This document shows, piece by piece, positions 24,090 to 32,550 of a DNA stretch of 41,769 bases. Location: the NCBI GenBank assembly GCA_015068725.1, contig SVKA01000014.1, positions 1-41,769 on the forward strand. Direction: 5' to 3'. This stretch comes from Oscillospiraceae bacterium. GTDB lineage: Bacteria > Bacillota > Clostridia > UBA1381 > UMGS1253. Under the pieces are notes generated by a model that saw only the letters and a list, made by a program, of their open reading frames with translations, was not told the DNA's origin and ran no database searches. A program made the translations under genes and the position numbers. The stretch's first letter is position 1. Every line of letters starts with the position of its first letter.

Positions 24090-24326
24090 ATGACAACATT
24101 TAACATTTCACTCAGCTCAATCAACAGCGTTAAAAATTTTGTAAATACGGTTAATCGTTATGATTTTGATGTAGACCTTGCCTCCGGCAGATATGTCGTA
24201 GACGCAAAATCAATAATGGGAATATTCTCACTTGATCTTAGCAAACCAATTACATTAGAAGCTCATTGCGACGATGCCAGTGCAGAAAGCTTCAAAGCTG
24301 ATATGAAAGAATTTATTGTTGAGTAA
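24090..24326 (+). CDS. HPr/Crh-like protein lacking the phospho-histidine
   Basis: 78 residues. The segment VDAKSIMGIFSLDLSKPITLEA matches the region around Ser46 of HPr, shown here in pieces: VDAKSIMGIFSL then the following strand. Ser41 corresponds to HPr Ser46, the target of HPr kinase. The GLHARPA phospho-site found in the true HPr at 26778-27041 is absent; the aligned stretch reads SSINSVKN. B. subtilis Crh has the same logic (no His15, Ser46 kept) and works only in catabolite regulation. AGGAGG precedes the ATG, and the gene has its own promoter and terminator. It could be a Crh-like co-regulator or a diverged HPr-fold protein with another role. Confidence 0.7.
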   Translation: MTTFNISLSSINSVKNFVNTVNRYDFDVDLASGRYVVDAKSIMGIFSLDLSKPITLEAHCDDASAESFKADMKEFIVE

Positions 24327-24346
24327 TTATCGCAAAAAAACAAACC

Positions 24347-24372
24347 AAAGTCGTCTTTATGACGGCTTTTTT
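24347..24372 (+). terminator. Intrinsic terminator, probably bidirectional
   Basis: AAAGTCGTC pairs with GACGGCTTT (one wobble) around TTTAT, with a T-run after it and an A-run before it. It serves the HPr-like gene and, in reverse, the lepB-rbgA transcript. Confidence 0.82.
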
Positions 24373-24379
24373 GTTTTCT

Positions 24380-25234
24380 TTACTCCTGCGGAGGCACCTC
24401 AAGCGTAATTCGTCCTATTTTTGCCGCGCGAAACTCGTCTAAAACAATATTGGCGCCCCTGTATGTGTCAAGCTCGCCCCCCGACACAACAAAGCCTCGC
24501 TTTTTGCTGATATATTCTAATATCTCATATCCGCCAAGCTCTGATATATCAGTATCAAGCTTGTAGCGCGCGCATAGCATATCCTTATAATTGTCGCGCA
24601 AGAACACAAGCAAATGACACGCAAGCTCCTCAACATCCATAATCTCATCACGAATTGAGCCTATAAACGCCAGATTTTTTCCGATTTCCTGATTTTCAAA
24701 TTTTGGCCACAAAATACCGGGTGTGTCAAGAATTTCAAGCTGCGAATTTAGGCGTATCCACTGTTTTCCTCTCGTAACTCCCGGCTTGTCCCCTGTTTTT
24801 GCTGCGGCGCGCCCCGAAAGACGATTGATAAGCGATGACTTTCCTACATTCGGAATTCCCACAACCATAATGCGCACCGCTTTTGTAAGCCCACGCTGTG
24901 CATCGTAGGCAATTTTTTCTGATATTGTCTGTTTTGCCGCTGGCGCAATTTTATCAACGCCTTTTCCCGAAAGAGAATCGGTCAGGATGACTTTTACACC
25001 CTGCTTTTCATACCATTCTACCCACATTTTTGTTACAGACTCGTCAGACAAATCAAATTTATTCATAACAACAACACGCGGTTTTGACAAAAGCATATCG
25101 TCAAAGTCAGGATTTCGGCTCGAATACGGTACGCGCGCGTCAAGTATTTCAACCACCACATCAACAAGCTTCAAATTTTCCCCTATAAGTCTGCGTGTTT
25201 TTGCCATATGTCCGGGATACCATTGTAGTTGCAC
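24380..25234 (-). CDS. rbgA: RbgA (YlqF): ribosome biogenesis GTPase
   Basis: 284 residues, a circularly permuted GTPase needed for late 50S subunit assembly. The motifs come in permuted order: G4 MNKFD, then G1 GIPNVGKSS, then G3 DTPG. The start is GTG 25234 (VQLQWYPGHMAKT), because GGGAGG lies 8 bases upstream and family members begin exactly there; a longer frame would add 17 unrelated residues. It follows lepB after 77 bases that hold a hairpin, in the rplS-lepB-rbgA order common in Firmicutes. Confidence 0.92.
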   Translation of the reverse strand: MQLQWYPGHMAKTRRLIGENLKLVDVVVEILDARVPYSSRNPDFDDMLLSKPRVVVMNKFDLSDESVTKMWVEWYEKQGVKVILTDSLSGKGVDKIAPAAKQTISEKIAYDAQRGLTKAVRIMVVGIPNVGKSSLINRLSGRAAAKTGDKPGVTRGKQWIRLNSQLEILDTPGILWPKFENQEIGKNLAFIGSIRDEIMDVEELACHLLVFLRDNYKDMLCARYKLDTDISELGGYEILEYISKKRGFVVSGGELDTYRGANIVLDEFRAAKIGRITLEVPPQE

Positions 25235-25261
25235 TTTCTTTTCCTCCCAAAGAAAAATTAC

Positions 25262-25289
25262 GGGGTTAACCCGAGTGTGAGTCAACCCC
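25262..25289 (-). terminator. Weak terminator-like hairpin between lepB and rbgA
   Basis: GGGGTTAAC pairs with GTCAACCCC (one wobble). On the minus strand a loose TAATTTTTCTTT stretch follows four bases after the stem. It may act as a partial terminator or processing site that lowers rbgA expression relative to lepB. Confidence 0.45.
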
Positions 25290-25311
25290 TCAAATAGCCA
25301 TTTTTACAAAA

Positions 25312-26130
25312 TTATTCGACCGTGCCAATCACACCCAGCGGCCAGAAACGAAACGTCGCTTTTCCAAGGACTGCCTCATACGGTATTGTGCCGGGCATAG
25401 CAAAGCGGCTATCGCGCGAATCCTCACGGTTATCGCCCATTACAAATACACAGCCCTCATCAACCGTATACGGAAAAGCTGTTTCTATGCCGCTATACGT
25501 TCTTACGTTATTAAGGTACGGCTCCTGTATTATCTCACCGTTTACACTGACCTCGCTTGTGGCATTGTTAATATCAATCACTTCACCTTCAAGCGCTATT
25601 ACACGTTTTACATAATGAAGCGGAGCTATACCATATTTTTTTTGCTCCCAAGGAAGGTAACGAAGCTTAAATTCATCAAAAGCGCTAAAATTATCACCTT
25701 TAGTTTCTTTTTGTCTGTCTATATAAGCCTCGCGAAGCTTATAATTTGCATCAAGCACAACTATATCGCCCTTCTGGGGTGTATAGCCGAGCTTTGTAAG
25801 CACAAGGCGATCCTTATCCATAAGCGTTGTCTGCATGCTTCGTCCGTCAACAATGACAAAGTCAAATACAAATCCCTTTAAAAGCACCACAATTACAATC
25901 GCAGATACTATTGCAAAAAGCCACTCGCGAATCTCTTTTAAAAGATTAACACTCTCTTTTTTGCTTTCCTCACCCGAAGCATGAATTGATATACTCATAC
26001 CTGCCTTATCGATATCCGAGTTATCATCATTTTCAGATACATCTATATATACATCATCTTTTATCTCTATGTCAGCGCCCAATTCTTCCCTGGCACTTTC
26101 ATTGTCAAATTGATTGTTTCTTTCATCCAT
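25312..26130 (-). CDS. lepB: LepB: type I signal peptidase
   Basis: 272 residues. It begins with an acidic cytoplasmic stretch of about 65 residues, followed by one membrane segment (about 70-90), then the catalytic serine in DGRSMQ (Ser98) and the catalytic lysine in YVKRV (Lys175). The C-terminal box GDNREDSRDSR is present. It removes signal peptides outside the membrane and would process the SLH protein, the amidase and the SpoIID-like protein of this window. The acidic extension is longer than in SipS-type enzymes of about 185 residues. GGAGGA lies 12 bases before the ATG. Confidence 0.92.
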   Translation of the reverse strand: MDERNNQFDNESAREELGADIEIKDDVYIDVSENDDNSDIDKAGMSISIHASGEESKKESVNLLKEIREWLFAIVSAIVIVVLLKGFVFDFVIVDGRSMQTTLMDKDRLVLTKLGYTPQKGDIVVLDANYKLREAYIDRQKETKGDNFSAFDEFKLRYLPWEQKKYGIAPLHYVKRVIALEGEVIDINNATSEVSVNGEIIQEPYLNNVRTYSGIETAFPYTVDEGCVFVMGDNREDSRDSRFAMPGTIPYEAVLGKATFRFWPLGVIGTVE

Positions 26131-26183
26131 AACATTCTTCCTCCAGACAGTAAACTAAGACAACCATAATAATTACGGCTAAC

Positions 26184-26211
26184 ACAAAAGGGACTAAAAT
26201 GTCCCTTTTGT
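26184..26211 (-). terminator. Hairpin between rplS and lepB (attenuator-like)
   Basis: ACAAAAGGGAC pairs perfectly with GTCCCTTTTGT. On the minus strand the stem ends in TTTTGT with little T-run beyond, so partial termination is likely. That would lower lepB relative to the highly expressed L19 gene. Confidence 0.6.
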
Positions 26212-26220
26212 AAGCAGATG

Positions 26221-26562
26221 TTATATTCTCTCTTTAACCTTGGCACTCTTACCAACTCTGTCACGTAAGTAGTAAAGCTTAGCTCTTCTAACTCTACCTT
26301 TTCTTGAAATCTCAATCTTATCGATTTTTGGAGAATTAACAGGGAAAGTTCTCTCAACACCTACGCCGTAAGAAACACGTCTTACTGTAAATGTTTCGGA
26401 AATCCCGCCGCCGTTTTTCTTAATAAGTGTTCCTTCGAACATCTGGATTCTCTCACGAGTACCCTCGATAACCTTAAAGTATACCTTCAAAGTATCACCG
26501 ATATTAAGCTGAGGTAAATCTGTTCTGATCTGACCTTCTGTAAGTGATTTAATCATATCCAT
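26221..26562 (-). CDS. rplS: 50S ribosomal protein L19
   Basis: 113 residues, full length for L19. Conserved parts are [50 protein letters not shown] and the basic end [20 protein letters not shown] precedes the ATG. It has its own promoter about 75 bases upstream and a structured leader that resembles the L19 autoregulatory leaders of Firmicutes. Confidence 0.97.
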   Translation of the reverse strand: MDMIKSLTEGQIRTDLPQLNIGDTLKVYFKVIEGTRERIQMFEGTLIKKNGGGISETFTVRRVSYGVGVERTFPVNSPKIDKIEISRKGRVRRAKLYYLRDRVGKSAKVKERI

Positions 26563-26588
26563 TTTTTTATTTGCCTCCTTCCTTCATA

Positions 26589-26622
26589 GATGTTCATGTC
26601 CGGCTATCGACAGAGGACCATC
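26589..26622 (-). ncRNA. L19-leader-like regulatory hairpin
   Basis: In the short rplS leader, GATGGTCC pairs with GGAC and CATC separated by a five-base bulge (ATGAA), giving a two-part stem directly upstream of the ribosome binding site. Rfam lists an L19 leader family in Firmicutes; position, size and a bulged stem fit, but a covariance-model match was not run. Confidence 0.5.
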
Positions 26623-26636
26623 CGTATCACCCGACT

Positions 26637-26665
26637 ATTTTACCACACAATAATTGCAAATGCAA
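26637..26665 (-). promoter_or_regulatory. Promoter of rplS
   Basis: Minus strand TTGCAT, 17 bp, TAAAAT with a TGG extended -10. Confidence 0.6.
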
Positions 26666-26718
26666 GTGTTTTTTTATTATTTTCGCATTTTTTGTAAAAA
26701 ATATTCCCTTTGTGATAG

Positions 26719-26746
26719 CAAAAAGGATACCGCCAAAGCGATATCC
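26719..26746 (-). terminator. Intrinsic terminator after ptsH
   Basis: On the minus strand GGATATCGC pairs with GCGGTATCC (one wobble) around TTTG, followed by TTTTT. Confidence 0.75.
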
Positions 26747-26777
26747 CGGTTGTTTACTCACACCCTGAAGGGTAACC

Positions 26778-27041
26778 TTACTCAGAAAAATTTGACTCAA
26801 TAAGGTCTACCAATGCATCAACAGCCTGCTTTTCATCAACGCCATCAGCAATGATGTTTATATTGCTGCCACGCGCAATGCCAAGCGAGAGTATGCCCAA
26901 AAGGCTCTTTGCATTAACTTTTCTTTCGTCCTTCTCAACCCATATGCTCGACTTAAACTCATTTGCTTTCTGGATAAAAAAGGTCGCCGGTCTTGCATGA
27001 AGTCCAACCTGATTTTGAAGAACAACTTCTTTGGAATACAT
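26778..27041 (-). CDS. ptsH: HPr phosphocarrier protein
   Basis: 87 residues, standard HPr. The phospho-accepting His15 and Arg17 are in GLHARPA, and the HPr-kinase target Ser46 is in NAKSLLG. The start is ATG 27041 because GAGAGGGGA lies 7 bases upstream; an earlier in-frame codon eight residues upstream falls ahead of that site. It is transcribed alone from its own promoter and ends at a terminator. No enzyme I gene is next to it. Confidence 0.95.
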   Translation of the reverse strand: MYSKEVVLQNQVGLHARPATFFIQKANEFKSSIWVEKDERKVNAKSLLGILSLGIARGSNINIIADGVDEKQAVDALVDLIESNFSE

Positions 27042-27097
27042 TATAAAATCCCCTCTCAGAAACATTATGTTCTATAAAAATAATTTGCATTACTTTA

Positions 27098-27126
27098 AAT
27101 ATACTAAAAAAATACCTTTTAGTCAA
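27098..27126 (-). promoter_or_regulatory. Promoter of ptsH
   Basis: Minus strand TTGACT, 17 bp, TATATT, predicting a leader of about 50 bases. Confidence 0.72.
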
Positions 27127-27174
27127 GACTTTTTTTTGAATTGCTCAATAATAGCACTTTTATGTGATGTGAAA

Positions 27175-28305
27175 CTATATTCTTCGTCCCATTTTAGCGG
27201 CGTTTTGTGCCTTGTATTCATCAAATCTGTCCTCATCAAGCGCATCTCTTATCTCCTGCATCAGATTATTGTAAAAATACAGATTATGAAGTACACACAG
27301 CCTTTGTGCAAGCATTTCCTTCGCCTTGAACAGATGGCGTATATATGAGCGGCTGTAATTTTTGCACGCAGGACAGCAGCACCCTTCCTCTATCGGCAAA
27401 TCATCCATCTCATATTTTACATTCATAATGTTTATAATGCCCTCGTGCGTAAACACGTGTCCGTGTCGCGCATTTCGGCTCGGCATTACGCAGTCAAAAA
27501 AGTCGACTCCGCGACTTACTGCTTCGATTATATTAACAGGTGTACCTACTCCCATCAGATATCTGGGCTTATCCACAGGCATATACGGCTCTACCTGCTC
27601 TATTATATGATACATCTGCTCATGCGTTTCTCCAACTGCAAGACCGCCTATTGCATAGCCGTCAAGGTCAAATTCGGCAATCTGTTGCATATGCTCTTTT
27701 CTTATATCATCGTACGTTGAGCCCTGATTTATACCAAAAAGCATCTGCTTTTTATTTATTGTATGCGAAAGTGAGTTTAAATGCTCCATTTCCTTTTTGC
27801 AGCGCTCGAGCCAACGCGTTGTACGCTCTGTTGAACGACGCACATAATCATACGGAGCAGGATTTTCTATACATTCATCAAATGCCATTGCAATTGTCGA
27901 GGCAAGATTTGACTGTATACGCATACTCTCCTCAGGTCCCATAAAAATTCTTTTACCATCGACGTGCGACGCAAAAAGCACGCCTTCCTCTTCAATCCGC
28001 CTGAGCTGGGCAAGTGAAAACACCTGAAAACCACCGCTGTCAGTAAGTATCGGTCTGTCCCAGTTCATAAATTTATGAAGTCCGCCCATTTTGTGTATAA
28101 GGGTATCACCCGGGCGAATGTGCAGGTGATATGTGTTTGAAAGCTCGACCTGACATCCTATATCCTTTAAATCCATGCTCGATACGCCGCCCTTTATAGC
28201 AGCGCACGTTCCGACATTCATAAATACAGGCGTCTGTATTGTGCCGTGCACGGTACTAAACTCACCACGTCTGGCCTTGCCTTGTGTTTTTATCAGTTTA
28301 AACAT
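27175..28305 (-). CDS. tgt: Tgt: tRNA-guanine transglycosylase
   Basis: 376 residues. It exchanges guanine 34 for preQ1 in tRNAs with GUN anticodons. The substrate and catalytic segment DSGGFQVFSL, the second catalytic segment GVDFFDCVMPSRNARHG, and the C-terminal zinc site (CCCPAC plus the nearby Cys and His) are all visible. The start is ATG 28305, 5 bases after GGAGG; a TTG four codons upstream overlaps the ribosome site itself. It follows queA by 38 bases, the last gene of the ruvAB-queA-tgt run. Confidence 0.95.
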   Translation of the reverse strand: MFKLIKTQGKARRGEFSTVHGTIQTPVFMNVGTCAAIKGGVSSMDLKDIGCQVELSNTYHLHIRPGDTLIHKMGGLHKFMNWDRPILTDSGGFQVFSLAQLRRIEEEGVLFASHVDGKRIFMGPEESMRIQSNLASTIAMAFDECIENPAPYDYVRRSTERTTRWLERCKKEMEHLNSLSHTINKKQMLFGINQGSTYDDIRKEHMQQIAEFDLDGYAIGGLAVGETHEQMYHIIEQVEPYMPVDKPRYLMGVGTPVNIIEAVSRGVDFFDCVMPSRNARHGHVFTHEGIINIMNVKYEMDDLPIEEGCCCPACKNYSRSYIRHLFKAKEMLAQRLCVLHNLYFYNNLMQEIRDALDEDRFDEYKAQNAAKMGRRI

Positions 28306-28343
28306 AAACTCCTCCAAAGAATTTTACATTGTAAATGCCATTA

Positions 28344-29369
28344 TTATCCAATAAACATCGCATCTCCAAAGCTGAAGAAACGATATTTTTCCTCGACCGC
28401 TGTTTTATAAGCCTGCATCACAAAATCACGGCCCGCAAACGCACTTACAAGCATAATAAGTGTCGATTCGGGAAGGTGAAAATTAGTTATAAGCGCATTC
28501 GTACATTTAAATTTATATCCCGGATAGATAAAAATATCCGTCCATCCCGTCCGCGCCGTTACAAACCCATTTTCATCAGAGACCGTTTCAAGCACTCTGT
28601 TCGCCGTTGTTCCAACGGATATTACACGGCCGCCATTCTTTTTTGTTTCGTTTATTGCGTTTGCCGTCTTTTCATCAATTACAAAAAATTCGCTGTGCAT
28701 TTTGTGGTCACGCACGTCATCTGCCTTTACCGGACGAAATGTTCCAAGTCCTACATGAAGCGTTGCAAACTCAATTTTGACGCCTTTTTTTCTTATTACA
28801 TCAAAAAGCTCGGGTGTAAAATGAAGTCCCGCAGTAGGTGCCGCCGCAGAGCCGTCATGCTTTGAATACACAGTCTGATAACGCTCTTTATCCTCAAGTT
28901 TGTGCGTTATATAAGGTGGAAGCGGCATTTCGCCGAGCTTGTCAAGCACCTCTTCAAATACGCCATCATAATTAAATTTTACAATGCGGTTGCCATCGTT
29001 TACAATCTCTTTTACCTCGGCTTTTAGCATACCGTCGCCAAACTCAAACTCCGCTCCAACCTTTGCGCGCTTTCCCGGCTTTAAAATTACCTCCCACTCG
29101 TCAAGCGAGCGTTTATTTAGCAGCAAAAACTCTATTGCGCCGCCCGTATCGGTGCGCTTTCCATAAAGACGCGCAGGTATAACACGAGTGTCATTTAAAA
29201 CAAGGCAATCGCCCTCATTAAAATAATCTGCAATATTTTTAAAGCAGTCATGCTTTATGCTCTGCTCTTTTTTGTCAAGTACCATAAGTCGCGACGCACT
29301 TCTGTCCTTTAGCGGAATTTGTGCGATAAGCTCCTGTGGTAAATCATAATAAAAATCATGTGTTTTCAA
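28344..29369 (-). CDS. queA: QueA: tRNA ribosyltransferase-isomerase
   Basis: 341 residues, full length. It adds the epoxycyclopentane ring to 7-aminomethyl-deazaguanine in tRNA from S-adenosylmethionine, the step after Tgt. The N-terminus [16 protein letters not shown], the [13 protein letters not shown] segment and [13 protein letters not shown] are family hallmarks. The start codon is TTG at 29369: GGAGG lies 8 bases upstream and the protein then begins exactly where the family does. A TTG five codons earlier sits on the ribosome binding site. Confidence 0.94.
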   Translation of the reverse strand: MKTHDFYYDLPQELIAQIPLKDRSASRLMVLDKKEQSIKHDCFKNIADYFNEGDCLVLNDTRVIPARLYGKRTDTGGAIEFLLLNKRSLDEWEVILKPGKRAKVGAEFEFGDGMLKAEVKEIVNDGNRIVKFNYDGVFEEVLDKLGEMPLPPYITHKLEDKERYQTVYSKHDGSAAAPTAGLHFTPELFDVIRKKGVKIEFATLHVGLGTFRPVKADDVRDHKMHSEFFVIDEKTANAINETKKNGGRVISVGTTANRVLETVSDENGFVTARTGWTDIFIYPGYKFKCTNALITNFHLPESTLIMLVSAFAGRDFVMQAYKTAVEEKYRFFSFGDAMFIG

Positions 29370-29400
29370 AATTAATGCCTCCAAATACGCATCGTTTATC

Positions 29401-30951
29401 TCAGTTTGACAACGTCGTTCCTACATAGTAATGAAGCAAAATCTGCTCATAGTCAAAGCCTGCCTCTGCCATACCTTTTGCTCCGTATTGACTAAGGCCT
29501 ATGCCGTGCCCGTTTCCACGTCCGTCAAATGTATAAGTGTCCTCTTTTTGGGCGAACGTCCACGATATATGCTTTGCGCCGCCCGAGCCAAGCACACTTG
29601 CGCCTTCTAAAAGAGTGGCGCTTTTTGTAGCCGAAAGAACACTTACTTCTTTAAGAGGAATGTTTTTTACACCTGCAGCGCTTATAACAAAAGCAGTAGC
29701 AGAGTGTGTTTGTCTGCTGCTTCGTATGTAATAATACTGACTCTTTAATCCCAAAATTGTGCGGCATCTTTCAAACGTAACCGTGTGCGTGCCTTCTGTT
29801 CCCTCAAATTTAAGCTTTCGCACACGCTCATCCTTTTCGCCTCGTTCAAGCACCACTACATTTGTTACCTCACCAATATCCACACCTGCTTTTGCAAGCT
29901 TTTGTGCTATTTCATCGGCGCTGTAAGTTACACTCCAGACAGCTACTTTTTCCGAGTCCTCATATTTATCCTCTACGCTTACAAGATAATCAAGACCTTC
30001 TCCGCCGCCCCACGCCGAATATACATCGGCGGTTTTGCCGCCGCTGCTTGCACAAAAAAACGTCTGCGCAGGCTTGCCGTTATATAATAAAACCACGCCC
30101 GAGGTTTCGTCCGCCGCACGCCTTGTCGACTCCGTTTCACGCGAAAGACCGTAATACGCCTGCGAACGTGTATCATCTGTAACGTCAATTCCATAGCTTT
30201 TGTATGACGTAGTTGTCATAGCATACGTACGCGCAATAACCGCCTGCGCTTTAAGCGCCTCAATATGCCATGTTGAATACATTTCGCTTCCGACTACACA
30301 TGCAACATAATCGTCTGTCGAAACAAGGTTTAGCACGGCAATTTTGTCTGTGTGAATTCTGTCGCATACAATATAGCCGTAGTATTCACTTCCGTTTACA
30401 CTTACGGTTTTTTCTGACGCAGAGCCTATCGAAAACATCTCTTTATCGCTTCTGAAAATCATATTAAAGCCCTGTGCGCTTATCATAACAGCTTTTGTAT
30501 CAAGACTTATCGCCTCAAGTTCAAGAGATGTAAATTCCAAATCGGACACAGACTTTTTTGCCTCATCAAGTGAGCCATAAAGCCCGAACATAACATAGTA
30601 TTTTCCGTCTATATAACCGCCATGCGCATATACGTCCTGTTTTCTTAATTCCTGTGCTTTTTTCATCGCATCTTCAAGGCTTTCATACTCATCCTTTGTA
30701 CGAAGATACGCTCCGCCACCTTTCTCGACGGTAATTTCGGATGCGTCTACATTCATATGCCCATAAAAGCTTTTTTCATATACATAACCAACAACCGCAC
30801 CATCGTCTGCGCTTACCACAAGCGAATCCTTTGCCTCGCTTCCAAAATCAAGCCCTACCATAATCGCACCCGGAGTTTCGTATGCAAGCGCATAAGAAGA
30901 AAAGCACACAAAAAATAATGCAGTTATTAAAAATGTAAGTTTTTTTATCAT
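29401..30951 (-). CDS. SpoIID/LytB-domain protein (secreted peptidoglycan lytic enzyme)
   Basis: 516 residues. A signal peptide ([14 protein letters not shown] core ending SYALA) leads to an N-terminal region of about 170 residues that may bind wall glycan. The SpoIID domain follows, with [19 protein letters not shown] (the Glu being the proposed catalytic acid), [21 protein letters not shown], and the ending [15 protein letters not shown]. SpoIID cleaves glycan strands denuded of stem peptides during spore engulfment; paralogues act in vegetative cells. The start is ATG 30951 because AGGGA lies 9 bases upstream; ATG 30960 abuts it. It follows the amidase by 19 bases, so the two wall hydrolases are co-expressed and may act on the same strands. 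Confidence 0.87.
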   Translation of the reverse strand: MIKKLTFLITALFFVCFSSYALAYETPGAIMVGLDFGSEAKDSLVVSADDGAVVGYVYEKSFYGHMNVDASEITVEKGGGAYLRTKDEYESLEDAMKKAQELRKQDVYAHGGYIDGKYYVMFGLYGSLDEAKKSVSDLEFTSLELEAISLDTKAVMISAQGFNMIFRSDKEMFSIGSASEKTVSVNGSEYYGYIVCDRIHTDKIAVLNLVSTDDYVACVVGSEMYSTWHIEALKAQAVIARTYAMTTTSYKSYGIDVTDDTRSQAYYGLSRETESTRRAADETSGVVLLYNGKPAQTFFCASSGGKTADVYSAWGGGEGLDYLVSVEDKYEDSEKVAVWSVTYSADEIAQKLAKAGVDIGEVTNVVVLERGEKDERVRKLKFEGTEGTHTVTFERCRTILGLKSQYYYIRSSRQTHSATAFVISAAGVKNIPLKEVSVLSATKSATLLEGASVLGSGGAKHISWTFAQKEDTYTFDGRGNGHGIGLSQYGAKGMAEAGFDYEQILLHYYVGTTLSN

Positions 30952-30970
30952 ATCAGACATTCCCTACTAA

Positions 30971-32506
30971 TTATTTTTTAAGCTTTTTAACACTGTCCAT
31001 AATTCCCTTCGCAATCGCCTCGGCTGCTTTTTCTTGCAGCTTTTTGTCCGCAAGCTTTTCGCGGTCATCTTCGTTTGTAATAAATGCCGTTTCAACAATG
31101 ACGGACGGCATATTTGTCTTTCGTATTACGTACATCGCACTTCCGTCGGTGCGGCCACTGTCCTGTGTTCCAAGTGCATCGGGAAGGTATTTTAGTATAT
31201 TGTTTGCAAGGTCTTTTCCCGAAACACCATACTCTGTTGTATCCTTTGTTGTATGATGCATAACAAGTGTACCGTTTACATCGTCTGACGTAAATGCATT
31301 ACAATGAATACTTACAAAAAGCGATGCATCTATTCTGTTTGCAAACCCCACTCTGTCACCAAGCGTTACATATACATCTGTATTTCGTGTATAATACACC
31401 TTTACCCCGTTTTCACGAAGAATTTTATACACCATATTGGATATCGGAAGCGTAACATCCTTTTCCTGAAGAGCAATCGTGCCATCCTCGTTATAACCTA
31501 TTGCACCGGGGTCGCTTCCGCCGTGTCCGGGGTCAAGCACGACTTTATAATCTCCAAAATCTTGCTTCTTATCTATTTCTTTAACCAGTTCATTAAGTCT
31601 TACCGTAATCGTTTTTTTGTCCTTTGACAAGGATGTGTTATATGTATCAAGGTCAAAGGTATCTATTACAATTCTTGCACAGTCATTATAAGTGCCTGTT
31701 CTTATCTGTGATACAAATGTTCCCACTCTGTAAACAGAGCTTACACCGCTTATGTCATAACCTTTCAGGTCTACCACGACTCTTTCGGGGTCAGTTAATA
31801 AAAAACGGTCATAATCGTCTATCGGATGACTGAGTGCAATCTGAACTGTTACTTTTCCTTCAAACTCCGCATACGAAATCGCATCTACGCTTTTTAACGG
31901 CTTTGGGGTGGCCGTCGGCTTCGTTGTCGGTTTTGCGGTTGGTTTTACGGTTGGCGTGGGCGTTGGTGTCGGCGTCGGAGTAGGAGTTGGTGTCGGCGGT
32001 GTATTTATAAGTATAGAATTGCTTTTTTCCACATAATCAACATCCATGCCAAGCGTTTGTGCAACAAACCTGACAGGCACCATCGTTTTTCCTATTCCAT
32101 TATACGCAACAAGCTTTGCCTCGGCATCCATTTTAACCTCCTTGCCGTTGACAAGGGCAATATCGTCATCAAGTGCAAGCGATACAATATCTGCGTCGCG
32201 GCAGATTAAAACACGGCTCGGCTCACCTGCCGTCCACAAGACATCCGCTCCGACAGATTCAAAAATCTCTCTGACTGAAACAATTGAGCGTCCGTTCGAG
32301 AGCACTACCGGCGGTATTGGAGATTCGATTTTTTCATCATCTACAAACACGTTAAAATACGTTCCATAATAATCATGCACCTGTCCGTCATATGCAAGCT
32401 GCGCACTAAACATTGGAGCAGCAGCGTTTACATTTATTAAAAAGTTTGCACATATTGTTAAACATATCAAAAGAAGACTCATAAAAACTGCTGTAATTTT
32501 TTTCAC
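30971..32506 (-). CDS. N-acetylmuramoyl-L-alanine amidase with stalk and AMIN domains
   Basis: 511 residues. Domain order: signal peptide (1 to about 28), a copper amine oxidase N-terminal-like stalk (about 45-165, with two copies of the ILINT/VLIC-type strand pattern), a Pro-Thr repeat linker (about 170-203), an AMIN domain (about 205-310), and a C-terminal Amidase_3 domain. The zinc ligands are in DPGHGG, LQEKD and SIHCN, and the catalytic Glu is in IVETAFITN. The amidase strips peptides from glycan strands, the substrate SpoIID enzymes need, and the SpoIID-like gene is next. The start is a GTG (32504-32506 on the plus strand) preceded by GGAG at 8 bases. Confidence 0.9.
   Translation of the reverse strand: MKKITAVFMSLLLICLTICANFLINVNAAAPMFSAQLAYDGQVHDYYGTYFNVFVDDEKIESPIPPVVLSNGRSIVSVREIFESVGADVLWTAGEPSRVLICRDADIVSLALDDDIALVNGKEVKMDAEAKLVAYNGIGKTMVPVRFVAQTLGMDVDYVEKSNSILINTPPTPTPTPTPTPTPTPTVKPTAKPTTKPTATPKPLKSVDAISYAEFEGKVTVQIALSHPIDDYDRFLLTDPERVVVDLKGYDISGVSSVYRVGTFVSQIRTGTYNDCARIVIDTFDLDTYNTSLSKDKKTITVRLNELVKEIDKKQDFGDYKVVLDPGHGGSDPGAIGYNEDGTIALQEKDVTLPISNMVYKILRENGVKVYYTRNTDVYVTLGDRVGFANRIDASLFVSIHCNAFTSDDVNGTLVMHHTTKDTTEYGVSGKDLANNILKYLPDALGTQDSGRTDGSAMYVIRKTNMPSVIVETAFITNEDDREKLADKKLQEKAAEAIAKGIMDSVKKLKK
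31897..31999 (-). repeat. Pro-Thr linker repeat inside the amidase gene
   Basis: On the minus strand, degenerate CCN-ACN hexamers encode eight successive Pro-Thr units, then VKPT, AKPT, TKPT and ATPKP. It is a flexible wall-spanning linker and, at DNA level, a tandem repeat that could vary in length by slippage. Confidence 0.75.
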
Positions 32507-32550
32507 ACTCTCATCTCCAATCGTTTTTTATTTAATGTAAAGCTTTATTT

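Noticed and set aside
28335-28865. A plus-strand frame opposite queA
   Set aside because: It is an antisense shadow; basic low-complexity translation and no start signal.
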